A DNA stretch of 64,000 nt, taken from JBBARC01 sp040400005. Lineage in GTDB: Bacteria > Pseudomonadota > Alphaproteobacteria > Acetobacterales > Acetobacteraceae. The stretch is taken from contig JBBARC010000004.1 of NCBI GenBank assembly GCA_040400005.1, forward strand, positions 43,925 to 107,924. The letters are read 5' to 3'. The translations under genes and the position numbers were made by a program. The notes under the pieces were generated by a model. That model was not told the DNA's origin and ran no database searches. It saw nothing but the letters and a program-made list of their open reading frames with translations. Below are positions 7,594-15,970 of this stretch, piece by piece. Position 1 is the stretch's first letter, and the number at the start of each line of letters is the position of its first letter.

Positions 7594-9590
7594 GCGGTCA
7601 CCAGTTTTTTGCGCGCGCGCGCCGGCACCGGGGCACCCACCCGCAAGCGCCGATCCAGCAGCGATAGCGTGCCGCCACTGGCCATAATCAACGCACCCAG
7701 CCAAATCCACGGTGCCAGCACATTCACGTGAAAGCGCAGCACCGCCTCGCCATCGCGTTCTTCCCCCAGCACCACATATAAATCGCGCAAAAAATTGGTG
7801 CTGATGGCGACATCGCTAACCGTTTGATGCTGGGCGGTAAAATTGCGCCGCTCCGGCCGCACCAACTGCAGTGGCACGCCATCTTTGCTGATCAAGATGG
7901 TTGCCACCCGGGCCTGGTAATTCGGCCCTTCCTTGCTATCCAGTTTCAGCAACGTCCATTCATAGCCGCCGGAAAAAAAATGGTCGCCCGGTTTGGCAGA
8001 AACGATTTTTTGCGTCGATAACGCCGATCCTGAAATACCGGCAACCGTTACCCCCATGCCGGCATGGGCAATGGCAGCGCCCAGCACCGCCACCGGCAGG
8101 CCACGGGCGCGGCGCACGCTGGTGGCGGCTTTGGTGCGAAACAGCAAGGTGCGCTCGGCAACTTCGGCAAACGATCCCAAAATCAGCCAGGCCGCCGCGC
8201 CAAAGCCGCAGGCCGGCAAAATGCCCATGCCAAAACTTGCGATGCCCGCGGTAAGTGTCGCGATCAGTGCCGCCCACCAGGCGTGTTGCAGCAACGGTGC
8301 CAACCGCCCGCGCTTCCACGGCAGCAGCGGCCCCAGGGCCATGGCAACAAACATCGGGATCGCCAGCGGCAGCACGGTTGCGTTAAAAAACGGCGCGCCG
8401 ACACTGATTTTTTGCCCGATCAGCAAATCGGCAAACGGCGGATATAGCGTGCCGACAATCACGATGGACGCGATCGAGCACAGCAAAATATTGTTCAGTA
8501 TCAGCGCCCCTTCGCGCGATAATGGGGCAAAAATACCGCCCGGCGATAAATTGCCGGCGCGCAGCGCAAACAGCAAAAACGATCCGCCAATCAGCAAACC
8601 TAGCAGCCCGAGAATAAAAACGCCGCGGGTAGGGTCGGCGGCAAAGCTATGCACCGAATTCAAAATGCCTGATCGCACCATAAACGTGCCCGATAACGAT
8701 AGGGCAAACGTGCCTATTGCCAGCAAAATTGTCCAAATCTTTAAACTCTCGCGTTTTTCAACAACGATGGCCGAATGCACCAGTGCGGTGCCGGTCAACC
8801 ACGGCATTAACGATGCATTTTCTACCGGGTCCCAAAACCAGTAGCCACCCCAGCCGAGTTCGTAATAGGCCCACCAAGATCCCAACGCGATGCCGCAGGT
8901 GAGGAACGCCCAGCTTGCCACTGCCCACGGCCGCACCCAGCGGCCCCAGGCGGCATCAACGCGGCCTTCGATCAACGCCGCGATGGCAAAGGCGAAGGGC
9001 ACGGCAAACCCCACGTAGCCGGCGTATAAAATCGGCGGGTGGATCGCAAGGCCAGGGTCTTGCAGCAGCGGATTCATGCCGCGGCCATCCAGCGCTGGCG
9101 GCCACAGCCGGGTAAACGGGTTGGATGTTAATAATGCAAATAGCAAAAACCCCACCGATGTGCCACCCAGCACGCCAATCACTCGGGCGCGCAACAAGGT
9201 CGGCAGATTGCCGCCAAAGGCGGTAACCGCGCCGCCGCATAAGCCCAGAATTAAGCCCCACAGCAGAATAGATCCTTCGTGGTTGCCCCAGGCACCCGCG
9301 ATTTTATAAATGAACGGTTTGGCGATGGCGGAATTTTCGAAGATGTTCTTCACCGAAAAATCATCGGCCAAGCTTGCCAGCACCAGGGCGGCACAGGCAA
9401 CGGCCAGTGCCAGCAACTGGCCAATCGCCAGCGCAGGGGTTGCCGCAATCAGCCCGGCATGGCGGCGCCACGGCCCAACGATGCCGGCAAACGCCTGGGC
9501 GCCGGCGAAGCAGCACGCCAACGCCAGGGCAAAATGGCCCAGTTCGGGGATAAGGCCGGGGGTAACCAAGGCCGCCAGAGTGTTTTGCAT
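7590..9590 (-). CDS. ccmF: Haem lyase subunit CcmF
   Basis: 666 residues from ATG 9590 (MQNTLAALVTPGLIPELGHF), chosen over an in-frame start 33 codons upstream that would overlap ccmE. The protein is polytopic with many hydrophobic helices. The tryptophan-rich haem-handling motif WGGYWFWDPVENASLMPW lies in the first half. CcmF is the integral-membrane core of the cytochrome c synthetase, taking haem from CcmE and ligating it to the CXXCH of apocytochrome c. It starts 8 bp after the ccmE stop and overlaps ccmG. Length is typical. Confidence 0.95.
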   Translation of the reverse strand: MQNTLAALVTPGLIPELGHFALALACCFAGAQAFAGIVGPWRRHAGLIAATPALAIGQLLALAVACAALVLASLADDFSVKNIFENSAIAKPFIYKIAGAWGNHEGSILLWGLILGLCGGAVTAFGGNLPTLLRARVIGVLGGTSVGFLLFALLTSNPFTRLWPPALDGRGMNPLLQDPGLAIHPPILYAGYVGFAVPFAFAIAALIEGRVDAAWGRWVRPWAVASWAFLTCGIALGSWWAYYELGWGGYWFWDPVENASLMPWLTGTALVHSAIVVEKRESLKIWTILLAIGTFALSLSGTFMVRSGILNSVHSFAADPTRGVFILGLLGLLIGGSFLLFALRAGNLSPGGIFAPLSREGALILNNILLCSIASIVIVGTLYPPFADLLIGQKISVGAPFFNATVLPLAIPMFVAMALGPLLPWKRGRLAPLLQHAWWAALIATLTAGIASFGMGILPACGFGAAAWLILGSFAEVAERTLLFRTKAATSVRRARGLPVAVLGAAIAHAGMGVTVAGISGSALSTQKIVSAKPGDHFFSGGYEWTLLKLDSKEGPNYQARVATILISKDGVPLQLVRPERRNFTAQHQTVSDVAISTNFLRDLYVVLGEERDGEAVLRFHVNVLAPWIWLGALIMASGGTLSLLDRRLRVGAPVPARARKKLVTA

Positions 9591-9598
9591 GATTGTGT

Positions 9599-10117
9599 TC
9601 AGCCGCCCGACTTGATTGATGTGGGTGGGGTTGCGGTGGCGCCAGTCCACAGCGTGTTCGGCGCCGGCGCGCCTTTGGCTGGGTTCCAATGGCCGGTTTT
9701 TTTCAGCGCGTCGGCAACGTCTTTCGGCATGTAGGTTTCATCGTGCTTGGCCAGCACCTCGGCCGCCACAAAACTATGGTCCGGCGCCAGCGTGCCCAAC
9801 GCCACCACGCCTTGGCCTTCGCGAAACAGATCGGGCAAAATGCCGGCAAAACTCACATCAATGGTGGTTTTACCGTCGGTTACGCGAAATTTAGCGATGG
9901 GCGAGCCATTGTCCTGGCCGCGGCTAACTGATCCCGCCGTCACCATGCCGCCCAGCCGAATGGTGCGCCCGGCCGGCACGCCCTGTTGGGCGATGTCAGT
10001 GGGGGCCATGAAAAACACCATGTTCTGGCGAAAGGCGCTCATGCTCAGCAGGGTTGCCGTGCCCAACCCTAGGGCAACGGCGGCAATAATCGCCAGGCGG
10101 CGCGATTTGCGGGTCAT
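9599..10117 (-). CDS. ccmE: Haem chaperone CcmE
   Basis: 172 residues. An N-terminal anchor helix (about 8-27) is followed by an OB-fold with RLGGMVTAGSV. The haem-binding motif KHDETY places the covalent-haem histidine at residue 125 and the axial-ligand tyrosine at 129, the normal spacing. CcmE carries haem from the CcmABCD side to CcmF. Its start overlaps the ccmD stop by 4 bp. Confidence 0.95.
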   Translation of the reverse strand: MTRKSRRLAIIAAVALGLGTATLLSMSAFRQNMVFFMAPTDIAQQGVPAGRTIRLGGMVTAGSVSRGQDNGSPIAKFRVTDGKTTIDVSFAGILPDLFREGQGVVALGTLAPDHSFVAAEVLAKHDETYMPKDVADALKKTGHWNPAKGAPAPNTLWTGATATPPTSIKSGG

Positions 10118-10257
10118 GCATCACCGCGCGCGCGCGGGTCGATCGCAGCAAGCCGGGCTTTGGCGCGTTTAAGGCGCAGTGCGGCGCCCACCGCAAGCCA
10201 GGCAACACTTGCGAAAAACACCGCATAACTGGCGGCAATAAAGGGCAGATGGGTCAT
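10114..10257 (-). CDS. ccmD: Haem exporter small subunit CcmD
   Basis: 47 residues from ATG 10257, which overlaps the ccmC stop as ATGA; its own stop overlaps ccmE. It has a single membrane helix (about 6-28, starting FIAASYAVFFASVAW) followed by a basic tail (RLKRAKARL), exactly the CcmD plan. In E. coli, CcmD helps release holo-CcmE from CcmC. Position between ccmC and ccmE supports the call despite the small size. Confidence 0.9.
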   Translation of the reverse strand: MTHLPFIAASYAVFFASVAWLAVGAALRLKRAKARLAAIDPRARGDA

Positions 10258-11057
10258 GTGGCGCGCGCCGCCGCGGCGGCCAGCAGGCCACGCACCCGGC
10301 GTTCCATCACGCTGGCGCGCAGGCGCGCGGTAATGATCGCGGCAAACCCTAGCGAAAACCCAAGCGCGCAGATCAGCAAGGGCCACAGCATGCTGGGCGA
10401 CATGGCCGGCGCACCGCTGAGTGTGATGCTGGCTTTTTGATGCAGTGTATTCCACCATTCGACCGAAAATTTAATCACCGGCAGATCCAGCGCGCCGATC
10501 AGCGCCAGGATGGCGCCGGCGCGGTAGCCACGTTCGGGGTCGTCAAACGCGCGCACCAGCATCACATGGCCGGCGTAGAGAAAGAACAGGATCAGCACGC
10601 TGGTCAGCCGGCCATCCCACACCCAGTAGGTGCCCCACATTGGCCGGCCCCACAGGCTGCCGGTGATTAAGCACACGGCGGTAATGGCCGCCCCCACCGG
10701 CGATATTTCGGCGGCCGCCAGATCGGCCAGCGGGTGGCGCCACACCAGCGATACCAGGGATGCCAGCGCCAAGGCGGCATAGCCCGATGATGCCAGCCAG
10801 GCCGCCGGCACGTGCACATACATAATGCGCACTGCATCGCCCTGCTGCCAGTCGGCCGGCGCCACAAACACCCCCAGGCCCAAGCCAACGGCAGTAAGCA
10901 GAATGGCGCTGATTGTAAGAAAAGGCTGCACCCGGGCCGCTAAGCGCAAAAACCGGCCGGGATTGGCAAAACGGTGCAACGACAGGCGGCCGCCGCGGCT
11001 GGCGGGGGTAGCGTGTGCGGTTGGCACTGCGGCCGGGGTCGGGTTGCTGGGGGTCAC
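10254..11057 (-). CDS. ccmC: Haem ABC transporter permease-like protein CcmC
   Basis: 267 residues with six hydrophobic segments. The periplasmic WWD-type haem motif is seen in WGRPMWGTYWVWDGRLTS, and WWNTLHQ is the second conserved family segment. The N-terminal extension of about 35 residues is Ala/Thr/Pro-rich. CcmC loads haem onto CcmE. This is the first gene of the minus-strand operon and lies divergent to a YciI-like gene, with 109 bp between them. The ATPase CcmA and permease CcmB do not lie beside it in this window. Confidence 0.95.
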   Translation of the reverse strand: MTPSNPTPAAVPTAHATPASRGGRLSLHRFANPGRFLRLAARVQPFLTISAILLTAVGLGLGVFVAPADWQQGDAVRIMYVHVPAAWLASSGYAALALASLVSLVWRHPLADLAAAEISPVGAAITAVCLITGSLWGRPMWGTYWVWDGRLTSVLILFFLYAGHVMLVRAFDDPERGYRAGAILALIGALDLPVIKFSVEWWNTLHQKASITLSGAPAMSPSMLWPLLICALGFSLGFAAIITARLRASVMERRVRGLLAAAAARAT

Positions 11058-11166
11058 GTCATCTCCTGTATCACCACATCGGCCGGGAATGAAGCGGATG
11101 GGCTTTGCCGGTTACCGCCTTGAGGGTTAGGTTGTGGCCGTTTCCCCTGCTGTGAAGGTGCCCACT

Positions 11167-11460
11167 ATGCTGTTTGCGCTGATGTGTATGGATAAACCGG
11201 CAAGCCTTGATGTGCGGCTGGCAACCCGGCCGCAGCATCTGGCCTACCTCGAAACTTACCAGACCATGCTGGTTCACGCCGGCGCCCTCCTTGATGCGGA
11301 TCAACGCCCGCAAGGCAGCCTGCTGATTATCGACGTGCAAGACCACGCCGCCGCTGCCGGATTTGCCGAAAGCGACCCGTATGGCCGCGCAGGGCTGTTC
11401 GAAAGCGTGCAAATCCGCCCGTTTCGCGAAGTGTTCCGCGATGGCGAGCGGGTGCCTTAA
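11167..11460 (+). CDS. YciI family protein
   Basis: 97 residues from ATG 11167 (MLFALMCMDKPASLDVRLAT); a GTG start 11 codons upstream is less likely. The compact ferredoxin-like fold has HLAYLETYQTMLVHAGALL and ends with the DPYGRAGLFESVQIRPFREVF segment typical of YciI proteins. Members include dehalogenase-like and otherwise uncharacterised small enzymes. Its stop codon TAATG overlaps the start of the EVE gene, so the two are translationally coupled. Biochemical role unknown. Confidence 0.85.
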   Translation: MLFALMCMDKPASLDVRLATRPQHLAYLETYQTMLVHAGALLDADQRPQGSLLIIDVQDHAAAAGFAESDPYGRAGLFESVQIRPFREVFRDGERVP

Positions 11461-11897
11461 TGGCCAAAACCCGCGCCTACTGGCTGGTGAAAAGCGAGCC
11501 CGATGCGTTTTCCTGGGACCAGATGGTGGCCAACGGCGTCGAACCCTGGACCGGCGTGCGCAGCTACCAGGCGCGCAATAATCTGCGTGCCATGGCGGTG
11601 GGCGATCGCGCGTTTTTCTACCATTCCAACTTGGGGCGCGAAATTGTTGGCGTGGTCGAGGTGGCGCGCGCCGCCTACCCCGATCCGACGGTGGAGGAGG
11701 GGGTAAAAGAAGGCACCTGGTGGTGCGTGGATATGCGCGCCGTTGGGCCATTCAAACAGCCGGTCACGCTGGCGGCAATCAAGGCCGATCCGGGCTTAGC
11801 AGGTTTGGGCCTGATCAAATTATCGCGGCTATCGGTGGTGGACGTCAGCGCCGAGCACTGGCGCCATCTGTGTGCATTGGGTGGCGTAAAACCGTGA
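11460..11897 (+). CDS. EVE domain-containing protein
   Basis: 145 residues, nearly all one EVE (PUA-like) domain. It shows YWLVKSEPDAFSW at the N-terminus, WTGVRSYQARNNLR around residues 30-42 and AFFYHSNLGREIVGVVEV after it, the family's conserved core. EVE proteins resemble eukaryotic THYN1 and are thought to bind modified bases or RNA; some accompany restriction systems. No nuclease or methylase lies nearby here, so a housekeeping role is more likely. It overlaps the following Rieske gene as GTGA at 11894-11897. Confidence 0.92.
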   Translation: MAKTRAYWLVKSEPDAFSWDQMVANGVEPWTGVRSYQARNNLRAMAVGDRAFFYHSNLGREIVGVVEVARAAYPDPTVEEGVKEGTWWCVDMRAVGPFKQPVTLAAIKADPGLAGLGLIKLSRLSVVDVSAEHWRHLCALGGVKP

Positions 11898-12259
11898 CCT
11901 TGCCGGCGGGCCTAAAACTATGCCGGTTGACCGATGTGCAGCGCGGCCGGGCACTGGGTTTTGATGCGGGCGTATTTGCGGTGCACGGCCCCGATGGCCC
12001 GGTGATATATGTCAATTCCTGCCCGCATCTTGGCGTGCCACTGGATTGGGCGCCCAATCGGTTTTTATCGGCCGATGGCGGGTTTATCATGTGTGGCACG
12101 CACGGCGCCGAATTTCGCCTAAACGACGGGCTTTGCCTGCGTGGGCCATGCCGCGACGACAGTTTGACCAAAGTTGACCACCGCATCGAGGCAGGCTGGA
12201 TCGTGATTGATCCAGTTATGACCGCGAGCCCAAAAAATGTAACCGGAGACGCGCCATGA
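11894..12259 (+). CDS. Rieske [2Fe-2S] domain protein
   Basis: 121 residues starting at GTG 11894, which overlaps the EVE stop. The Rieske cluster ligands are Cys43/His45 in CPHLG and Cys67/His70 in CGTHGAEF, the pattern of NirD/ferredoxin-type soluble Rieske proteins. No transmembrane segment or oxygenase domain is present, so it is probably a small soluble electron carrier or a cofactor-insertion partner. It overlaps the acetyl-CoA synthetase start by 4 bp. A longer frame reaching back to 11720 would lie inside the EVE gene and is rejected. Confidence 0.88.
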   Translation: MTLPAGLKLCRLTDVQRGRALGFDAGVFAVHGPDGPVIYVNSCPHLGVPLDWAPNRFLSADGGFIMCGTHGAEFRLNDGLCLRGPCRDDSLTKVDHRIEAGWIVIDPVMTASPKNVTGDAP

Positions 12260-14196
12260 CCCACACCAATCTGATCCCGGTCGATCCTGCTTTTGCCAAT
12301 GCGGCAACTGTGGATGCCGATCGGTACGCCGCGATGCGCGCGGATGCTGCTGCTAACCCAGAAACATTCTGGTTGCAGCAGGCTGAACGGCTGAGTTGGT
12401 TCAGCAAACCAACACGGGCTAAAAACGCAAGTTTTGATGGCGATGTCTCGATCAAATGGTTCGAAGATGGCGTGCTGAATGTGTCGGTGAATTGCCTTGA
12501 TCGCCATCTGGCCACCCGCGGCGATCAGGCCGCGATCATCTGGGAAGGCGATGATCCGGGCCGGTCGGAAATTATCACCTATCGCGATCTGCATGCGCGG
12601 GTTTGCAAACTTGCCCACGCGTTACGCGATTTTGGCGTCAAACGCGGCGATACGGTGACGATCTATTTGCCCATGGTGCCGGAAGCGGCCGTGGCGATGC
12701 TGGCGTGCACCCGCATCGGTGCCATCCATTCCGTGGTGTTTGGCGGCTTTGCGCCAGAAAGCCTGATCAACCGCATCACCGATTGCGCCAGCCGCGTGGT
12801 GATCACCGCCGATGAAGGGCGCCGTGGCGGCAAAACGGTAAAATTGAAAGTTAACCTCGATGAGGCGCTGTACCACTGCCCAACGGTAAAACACGTGATT
12901 GTGGTCGCGGTCACTGGTGCCGCCATCCCGCTGCACCCTGGGCGCGATCATGATTATGCGCAGTTAGTGGCAGGGCTTCCCGCCACGTGTGAGCCGGCGC
13001 ACATGGCGGCGGAAGATCCGTTATTTATCTTGTACACCTCAGGCAGCACCGGCAAACCCAAAGGGGTGTTGCACACCACCGCCGGCTATTTGCTATGGGC
13101 CGGCTTTACCCACGAATTGGTGTTCGATTATCGCGCCGGCGAGGTGTTTTGGTGCACAGCCGATGTCGGTTGGGTCACCGGGCACACCTATATTGTGTAT
13201 GGGCCGCTGGCCAATGGCGCCACCACGGTGATGTTTGAAGGGGTGCCAACCTACCCTGATGCCGGGCGGTTTTGGCAGGTGATCGATAAGCACCAGGTCA
13301 ATATTTTTTATACGGCACCAACCGCGTTGCGCGCGCTGATGCGCGAAGGTGATGCGTTTGTAACACGCGCATCGCGCAAATCGCTGCGCTTGCTGGGCAG
13401 TGTCGGCGAGCCGATTAACCCGGAAGCTTGGCTGTGGTATTGGCGGGTGGTGGGTGAACAGCGCTGCCCGATTGTGGATACCTGGTGGCAAACCGAAACC
13501 GGCGGCACGCTGATCAGCGCAATCCCCGGGGCGGTGGCGCTAAAACCAGGGTCGGCGGCGCTTGCCCTGCCCGGTGTGTTTCCGGTTTTGGTTGATGCCG
13601 AGGGCACAATTTTAGAAGGTGCGACAGAAGGCAATTTGTGCATCACCGATAGCTGGCCGGGGCAGATGCGCACGGTGTTCGGCGATCACCAGCGGTTTAT
13701 TCAAACCTATTTTTCCACCTATAAAGGCATGTATTTTACCGGCGATGGCGCCCGGCGGGATGCGGATGGCTATTGGTGGATCACCGGCCGGGTCGATGAT
13801 GTTTTGAATGTGTCGGGCCATCGCCTGGGCACTGCCGAATTGGAAAGTGCCCTGGTGGCGCACCCGGCAGTGGCGGAAGCCGCCGTGGTGGGTTACCCGC
13901 ACGATATTAAAGGCCAGGGTATTTACGCCTATGTTACGCTAAAGCACGATATTTTGCCGAGCGATCATTTGCGCCAGACGCTCATTCAATTTGTGCGTGG
14001 CGAGATTGGCCCGATCGCCAGCCCCGATGTTATTCAATGGGCGCCGGGGCTACCCAAAACCCGCAGCGGCAAAATCATGCGGCGGATTCTGCGCAAAATC
14101 GCCGCCAACGAAATCGATGGTTTGGGCGACATTTCTACCCTGGCCGATCCGGCCGTGGTCGATGATTTGGTCAAAAACCGCGCCCAATCGGGGTAG
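12256..14196 (+). CDS. acs: Acetyl-CoA synthetase
   Basis: 646 residues, the normal length for AMP-forming acetate-CoA ligase. The adenylate-forming P-loop YTSGSTGKPKGV lies near residues 259-270, and DTWWQTETGG is the A5 motif. Near the C-terminus PKTRSGKIMRR carries the catalytic lysine (about 606), which in Salmonella is inactivated by acetylation. The enzyme converts acetate, ATP and CoA to acetyl-CoA in the cytoplasm. It is the last gene of a four-gene overlapping chain (YciI, EVE, Rieske, acs); no known pathway requires those partners. Confidence 0.97.
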   Translation: MTHTNLIPVDPAFANAATVDADRYAAMRADAAANPETFWLQQAERLSWFSKPTRAKNASFDGDVSIKWFEDGVLNVSVNCLDRHLATRGDQAAIIWEGDDPGRSEIITYRDLHARVCKLAHALRDFGVKRGDTVTIYLPMVPEAAVAMLACTRIGAIHSVVFGGFAPESLINRITDCASRVVITADEGRRGGKTVKLKVNLDEALYHCPTVKHVIVVAVTGAAIPLHPGRDHDYAQLVAGLPATCEPAHMAAEDPLFILYTSGSTGKPKGVLHTTAGYLLWAGFTHELVFDYRAGEVFWCTADVGWVTGHTYIVYGPLANGATTVMFEGVPTYPDAGRFWQVIDKHQVNIFYTAPTALRALMREGDAFVTRASRKSLRLLGSVGEPINPEAWLWYWRVVGEQRCPIVDTWWQTETGGTLISAIPGAVALKPGSAALALPGVFPVLVDAEGTILEGATEGNLCITDSWPGQMRTVFGDHQRFIQTYFSTYKGMYFTGDGARRDADGYWWITGRVDDVLNVSGHRLGTAELESALVAHPAVAEAAVVGYPHDIKGQGIYAYVTLKHDILPSDHLRQTLIQFVRGEIGPIASPDVIQWAPGLPKTRSGKIMRRILRKIAANEIDGLGDISTLADPAVVDDLVKNRAQSG

Positions 14197-14313
14197 GTAG
14201 CAGCCCCGCTATTAGGTGGGCGTCAACCTATTACTCATGTTTTTGCTGCTTCCTGCAATGCGTAAAGCGTGTGCGGGGTTGGCGTGGCGGCAGTTGGGTG
14301 CGCGGGTTCGGCT

Positions 14314-14934
14314 GTGGATTTATGCGTGGTGTGCGGTGTGCCCCTGCGCGCGCGGGGCTATTCGGCGGCGCGGCTTGGGGTGCGGGCCAGGTGCCGGGCG
14401 ATGCGGCGCGGGCCGATCGGGGCATTGTTGCGCATCGGCGGCGGCGGCAACCCGTTGGTGTGCATGGCCTGTGTTATTGGCGGGGAAAGGCGGCGGCGGT
14501 TGCGCGGGGCGGTGCTGAGCGCCGGCTTGGCGCTGGGCGTGGGTGCTGCGGCGATGATGCGAACCGCGCATCTTGGTGCACCATCAGTGGCGTTGTTTCG
14601 GGCGGTTGTGCTTGCCGCGCAAAAACCGCCGCCGCCCCCGGCAGCAACGGCGTGTGCTGATGCGGCGCCGCCCGGCGGCGGCGACACGCCAGAGACATCC
14701 GCCGAGGATCACGCCGATCGGGCCGAGGCCGCAGCACTGACCACCCAGGCAGGAAGCGCCCCCACAGTCGCCGGGGGGCGCGATGTATCTGCCCAGCGGC
14801 TAGACCGTATTCTGGCGGCCGGCCCGCCCGCCGATGCACCGGATATCGCCCCTGACGGCAAAACCCTGCCGGCACGCCAGATCATGTGCCGCATTGGCGG
14901 CTGGCCGGCGCGGCAAAGCCAACCGGTGCTGTGA
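14314..14934 (+). CDS. Cys-x-x-Cys membrane protein, tandem paralogue 1 (unknown function)
   Basis: 206 residues from GTG 14314; a GTG at 14269 would add 15 residues. I prefer 14314 because it aligns start-for-start with the next gene. Two CxxC pairs (Cys4/Cys7 in LCVVC, Cys50/Cys53 in LVCMAC) could form a zinc ribbon. A basic stretch ERRRRLR and a membrane helix (about 63-81) follow, then a Pro/Ala/Asp/Glu-rich low-complexity region. The end is short, with CRIGGW and a basic residue. The next gene has the same order of parts: CxxC, RGY, LVCMxC, basic patch, helix, disordered tail and CRxxxW. I know no named family for it. Confidence 0.6.
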   Translation: MDLCVVCGVPLRARGYSAARLGVRARCRAMRRGPIGALLRIGGGGNPLVCMACVIGGERRRRLRGAVLSAGLALGVGAAAMMRTAHLGAPSVALFRAVVLAAQKPPPPPAATACADAAPPGGGDTPETSAEDHADRAEAAALTTQAGSAPTVAGGRDVSAQRLDRILAAGPPADAPDIAPDGKTLPARQIMCRIGGWPARQSQPVL

Positions 14935-15061
14935 TCGGAAACGCCGCTTAAATCGGCCCCGCAGTATCTATCAACCCACAAAAGCAACCGGCGCATTGCC
15001 CGGAAATTCTGGCGTGGTATGATCCGGCATTAACTTTTGCGAAACGGATCGGGCGCCCCCC

Positions 15062-15700
15062 ATGGCGGCATGTATGGCTTGCGGAAAAGATATCGGCAGC
15101 CGCGGCTACCGGCCGCGCTCGGTGGGCTTTACCGCGCCGATTATCGAACGGGCGGGGTCGATGTTGCGCGCCGGCGGGGCACCGGCACCGCTGGTGTGCA
15201 TGAGCTGCGCCCTGGATAAGGAACACAAAGCGCGGGTGCGGCTGGTGGTATCGTCCACCGCCATGGTGGTGCTTGCCGGCGGGTTATGGGTGGCCTTTGC
15301 CACTGGCACGGTGGCCCGCGTGCGCAACGCCATGGCACCGGCGCCGGTTACAGAAAGTGCCACCAGCCAGCCGGTGGCGGAGTGCGCGCCAGAACAGACC
15401 AGCAGTGCCTCGGCGGCTGGTGACGGTGGCCCAGGGAGCGGCGCTGTGAACAGCCCAGGGAGCGGCGCTGTGAACAGCCCGGGGAGCGGCGCTGTGAACA
15501 GCCCGGGGGGCGGCGCGCCGGGTAACGATACCAGCGCTGACGGTGCTGGAGGCGGCTTCGGTGCTGCGCGCACTGGCCAAGTTAATCAGGCTGCTAACGG
15601 CAAGGCCAATGGCGGTGCCGGTGGGTCGGCGACTGCCGCGCCGGTCAGTTGCCGGGTGCGCGATTGGCGCTCAGCGCTGCGCGAACAATCGCAGTTTTAA
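15062..15700 (+). CDS. Cys-x-x-Cys membrane protein, tandem paralogue 2 (unknown function)
   Basis: 212 residues from ATG 15062. CxxC pairs are Cys4/Cys7 (ACMACGKDIGSRGY) and Cys46/Cys49 (PLVCMSC), spaced like a treble-clef or zinc-ribbon domain. A basic patch (KEHKARVRL) leads into a membrane helix (about 62-82). The remaining 120 residues are Gly/Ser/Ala/Asn-rich, contain an eight-residue PGSGAVNS repeat and end in CRVRDWRS. Topology would put the Cys domain in the cytoplasm and the tail outside. It is a paralogue of the gene 127 bp upstream. Function unknown. Confidence 0.65.
   Translation: MAACMACGKDIGSRGYRPRSVGFTAPIIERAGSMLRAGGAPAPLVCMSCALDKEHKARVRLVVSSTAMVVLAGGLWVAFATGTVARVRNAMAPAPVTESATSQPVAECAPEQTSSASAAGDGGPGSGAVNSPGSGAVNSPGSGAVNSPGGGAPGNDTSADGAGGGFGAARTGQVNQAANGKANGGAGGSATAAPVSCRVRDWRSALREQSQF
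15430..15515 (+). repeat. 24-bp in-frame tandem repeat
   Basis: Three full units (15430-15453, 15454-15477, 15478-15501) and a partial fourth. Units 1 and 2 are identical and unit 3 differs by one base. Each encodes the eight residues PGSGAVNS, so copy-number change keeps the reading frame. It lies in the presumed exported, disordered tail of the second Cys-x-x-Cys protein. Confidence 0.95.
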
Positions 15701-15810
15701 CTGCGACGGCGGGCACCGGCGTCAACACCCTAACCGCCGTATTCATTCAACGTATTACGTGCAAGGCGCTCGGGAAATACTCCCACACTGCAACTCATGT
15801 TGGTTACCTA

Positions 15811-15861
15811 ATACCAAGCCGCCTTGCCGATGACTCTGCCATCGGCAAGGCGGCTTGGTAT
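15811..15861. repeat. Perfect 22-bp inverted repeat with 7-nt spacer
   Basis: Arms 15811-15832 (starting ATACCAAGCCGCCTTG) and 15840-15861 are exact reverse complements around ACTCTGC. There is no T-run after the stem, so it is not a classical terminator. A degenerate third arm-like piece (AAGCGGCTTGGTGTC) lies at about 15943-15957. The size and perfection suggest a palindromic repetitive element (REP/MITE type). The rest of the 270-bp gap 15701-15970 has no credible gene. Confidence 0.85.
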
Positions 15862-15912
15862 GCGCGCCGAGTTGGCCGGCGGTGGCGCGCGAAAAAAGAC
15901 TAATGCCGACCC

Positions 15913-15941
15913 GGGTTGATCCAGTCTTCATGGGTCAACCC
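15913..15941. terminator. Hairpin at 3' end of gloB, possible weak terminator
   Basis: Arms GGGTTGATCCA (15913-15923) and TGGGTCAACCC (15931-15941) pair with one mismatch around a 7-nt loop. It lies just beyond the gloB stop on the minus strand and after the paralogue-2 gene on the plus strand, a position suited to a bidirectional terminator. No clear T-run follows on either side, so the role is uncertain. Confidence 0.4.
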
Positions 15942-15970
15942 TTAAGCGGCTTGGTGTCAGTAAGTGCCGC

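Noticed and set aside
15430..15515. Possible CRISPR-like array
   Set aside because: The repeats are contiguous 24-bp coding units with no spacers and no cas genes nearby.
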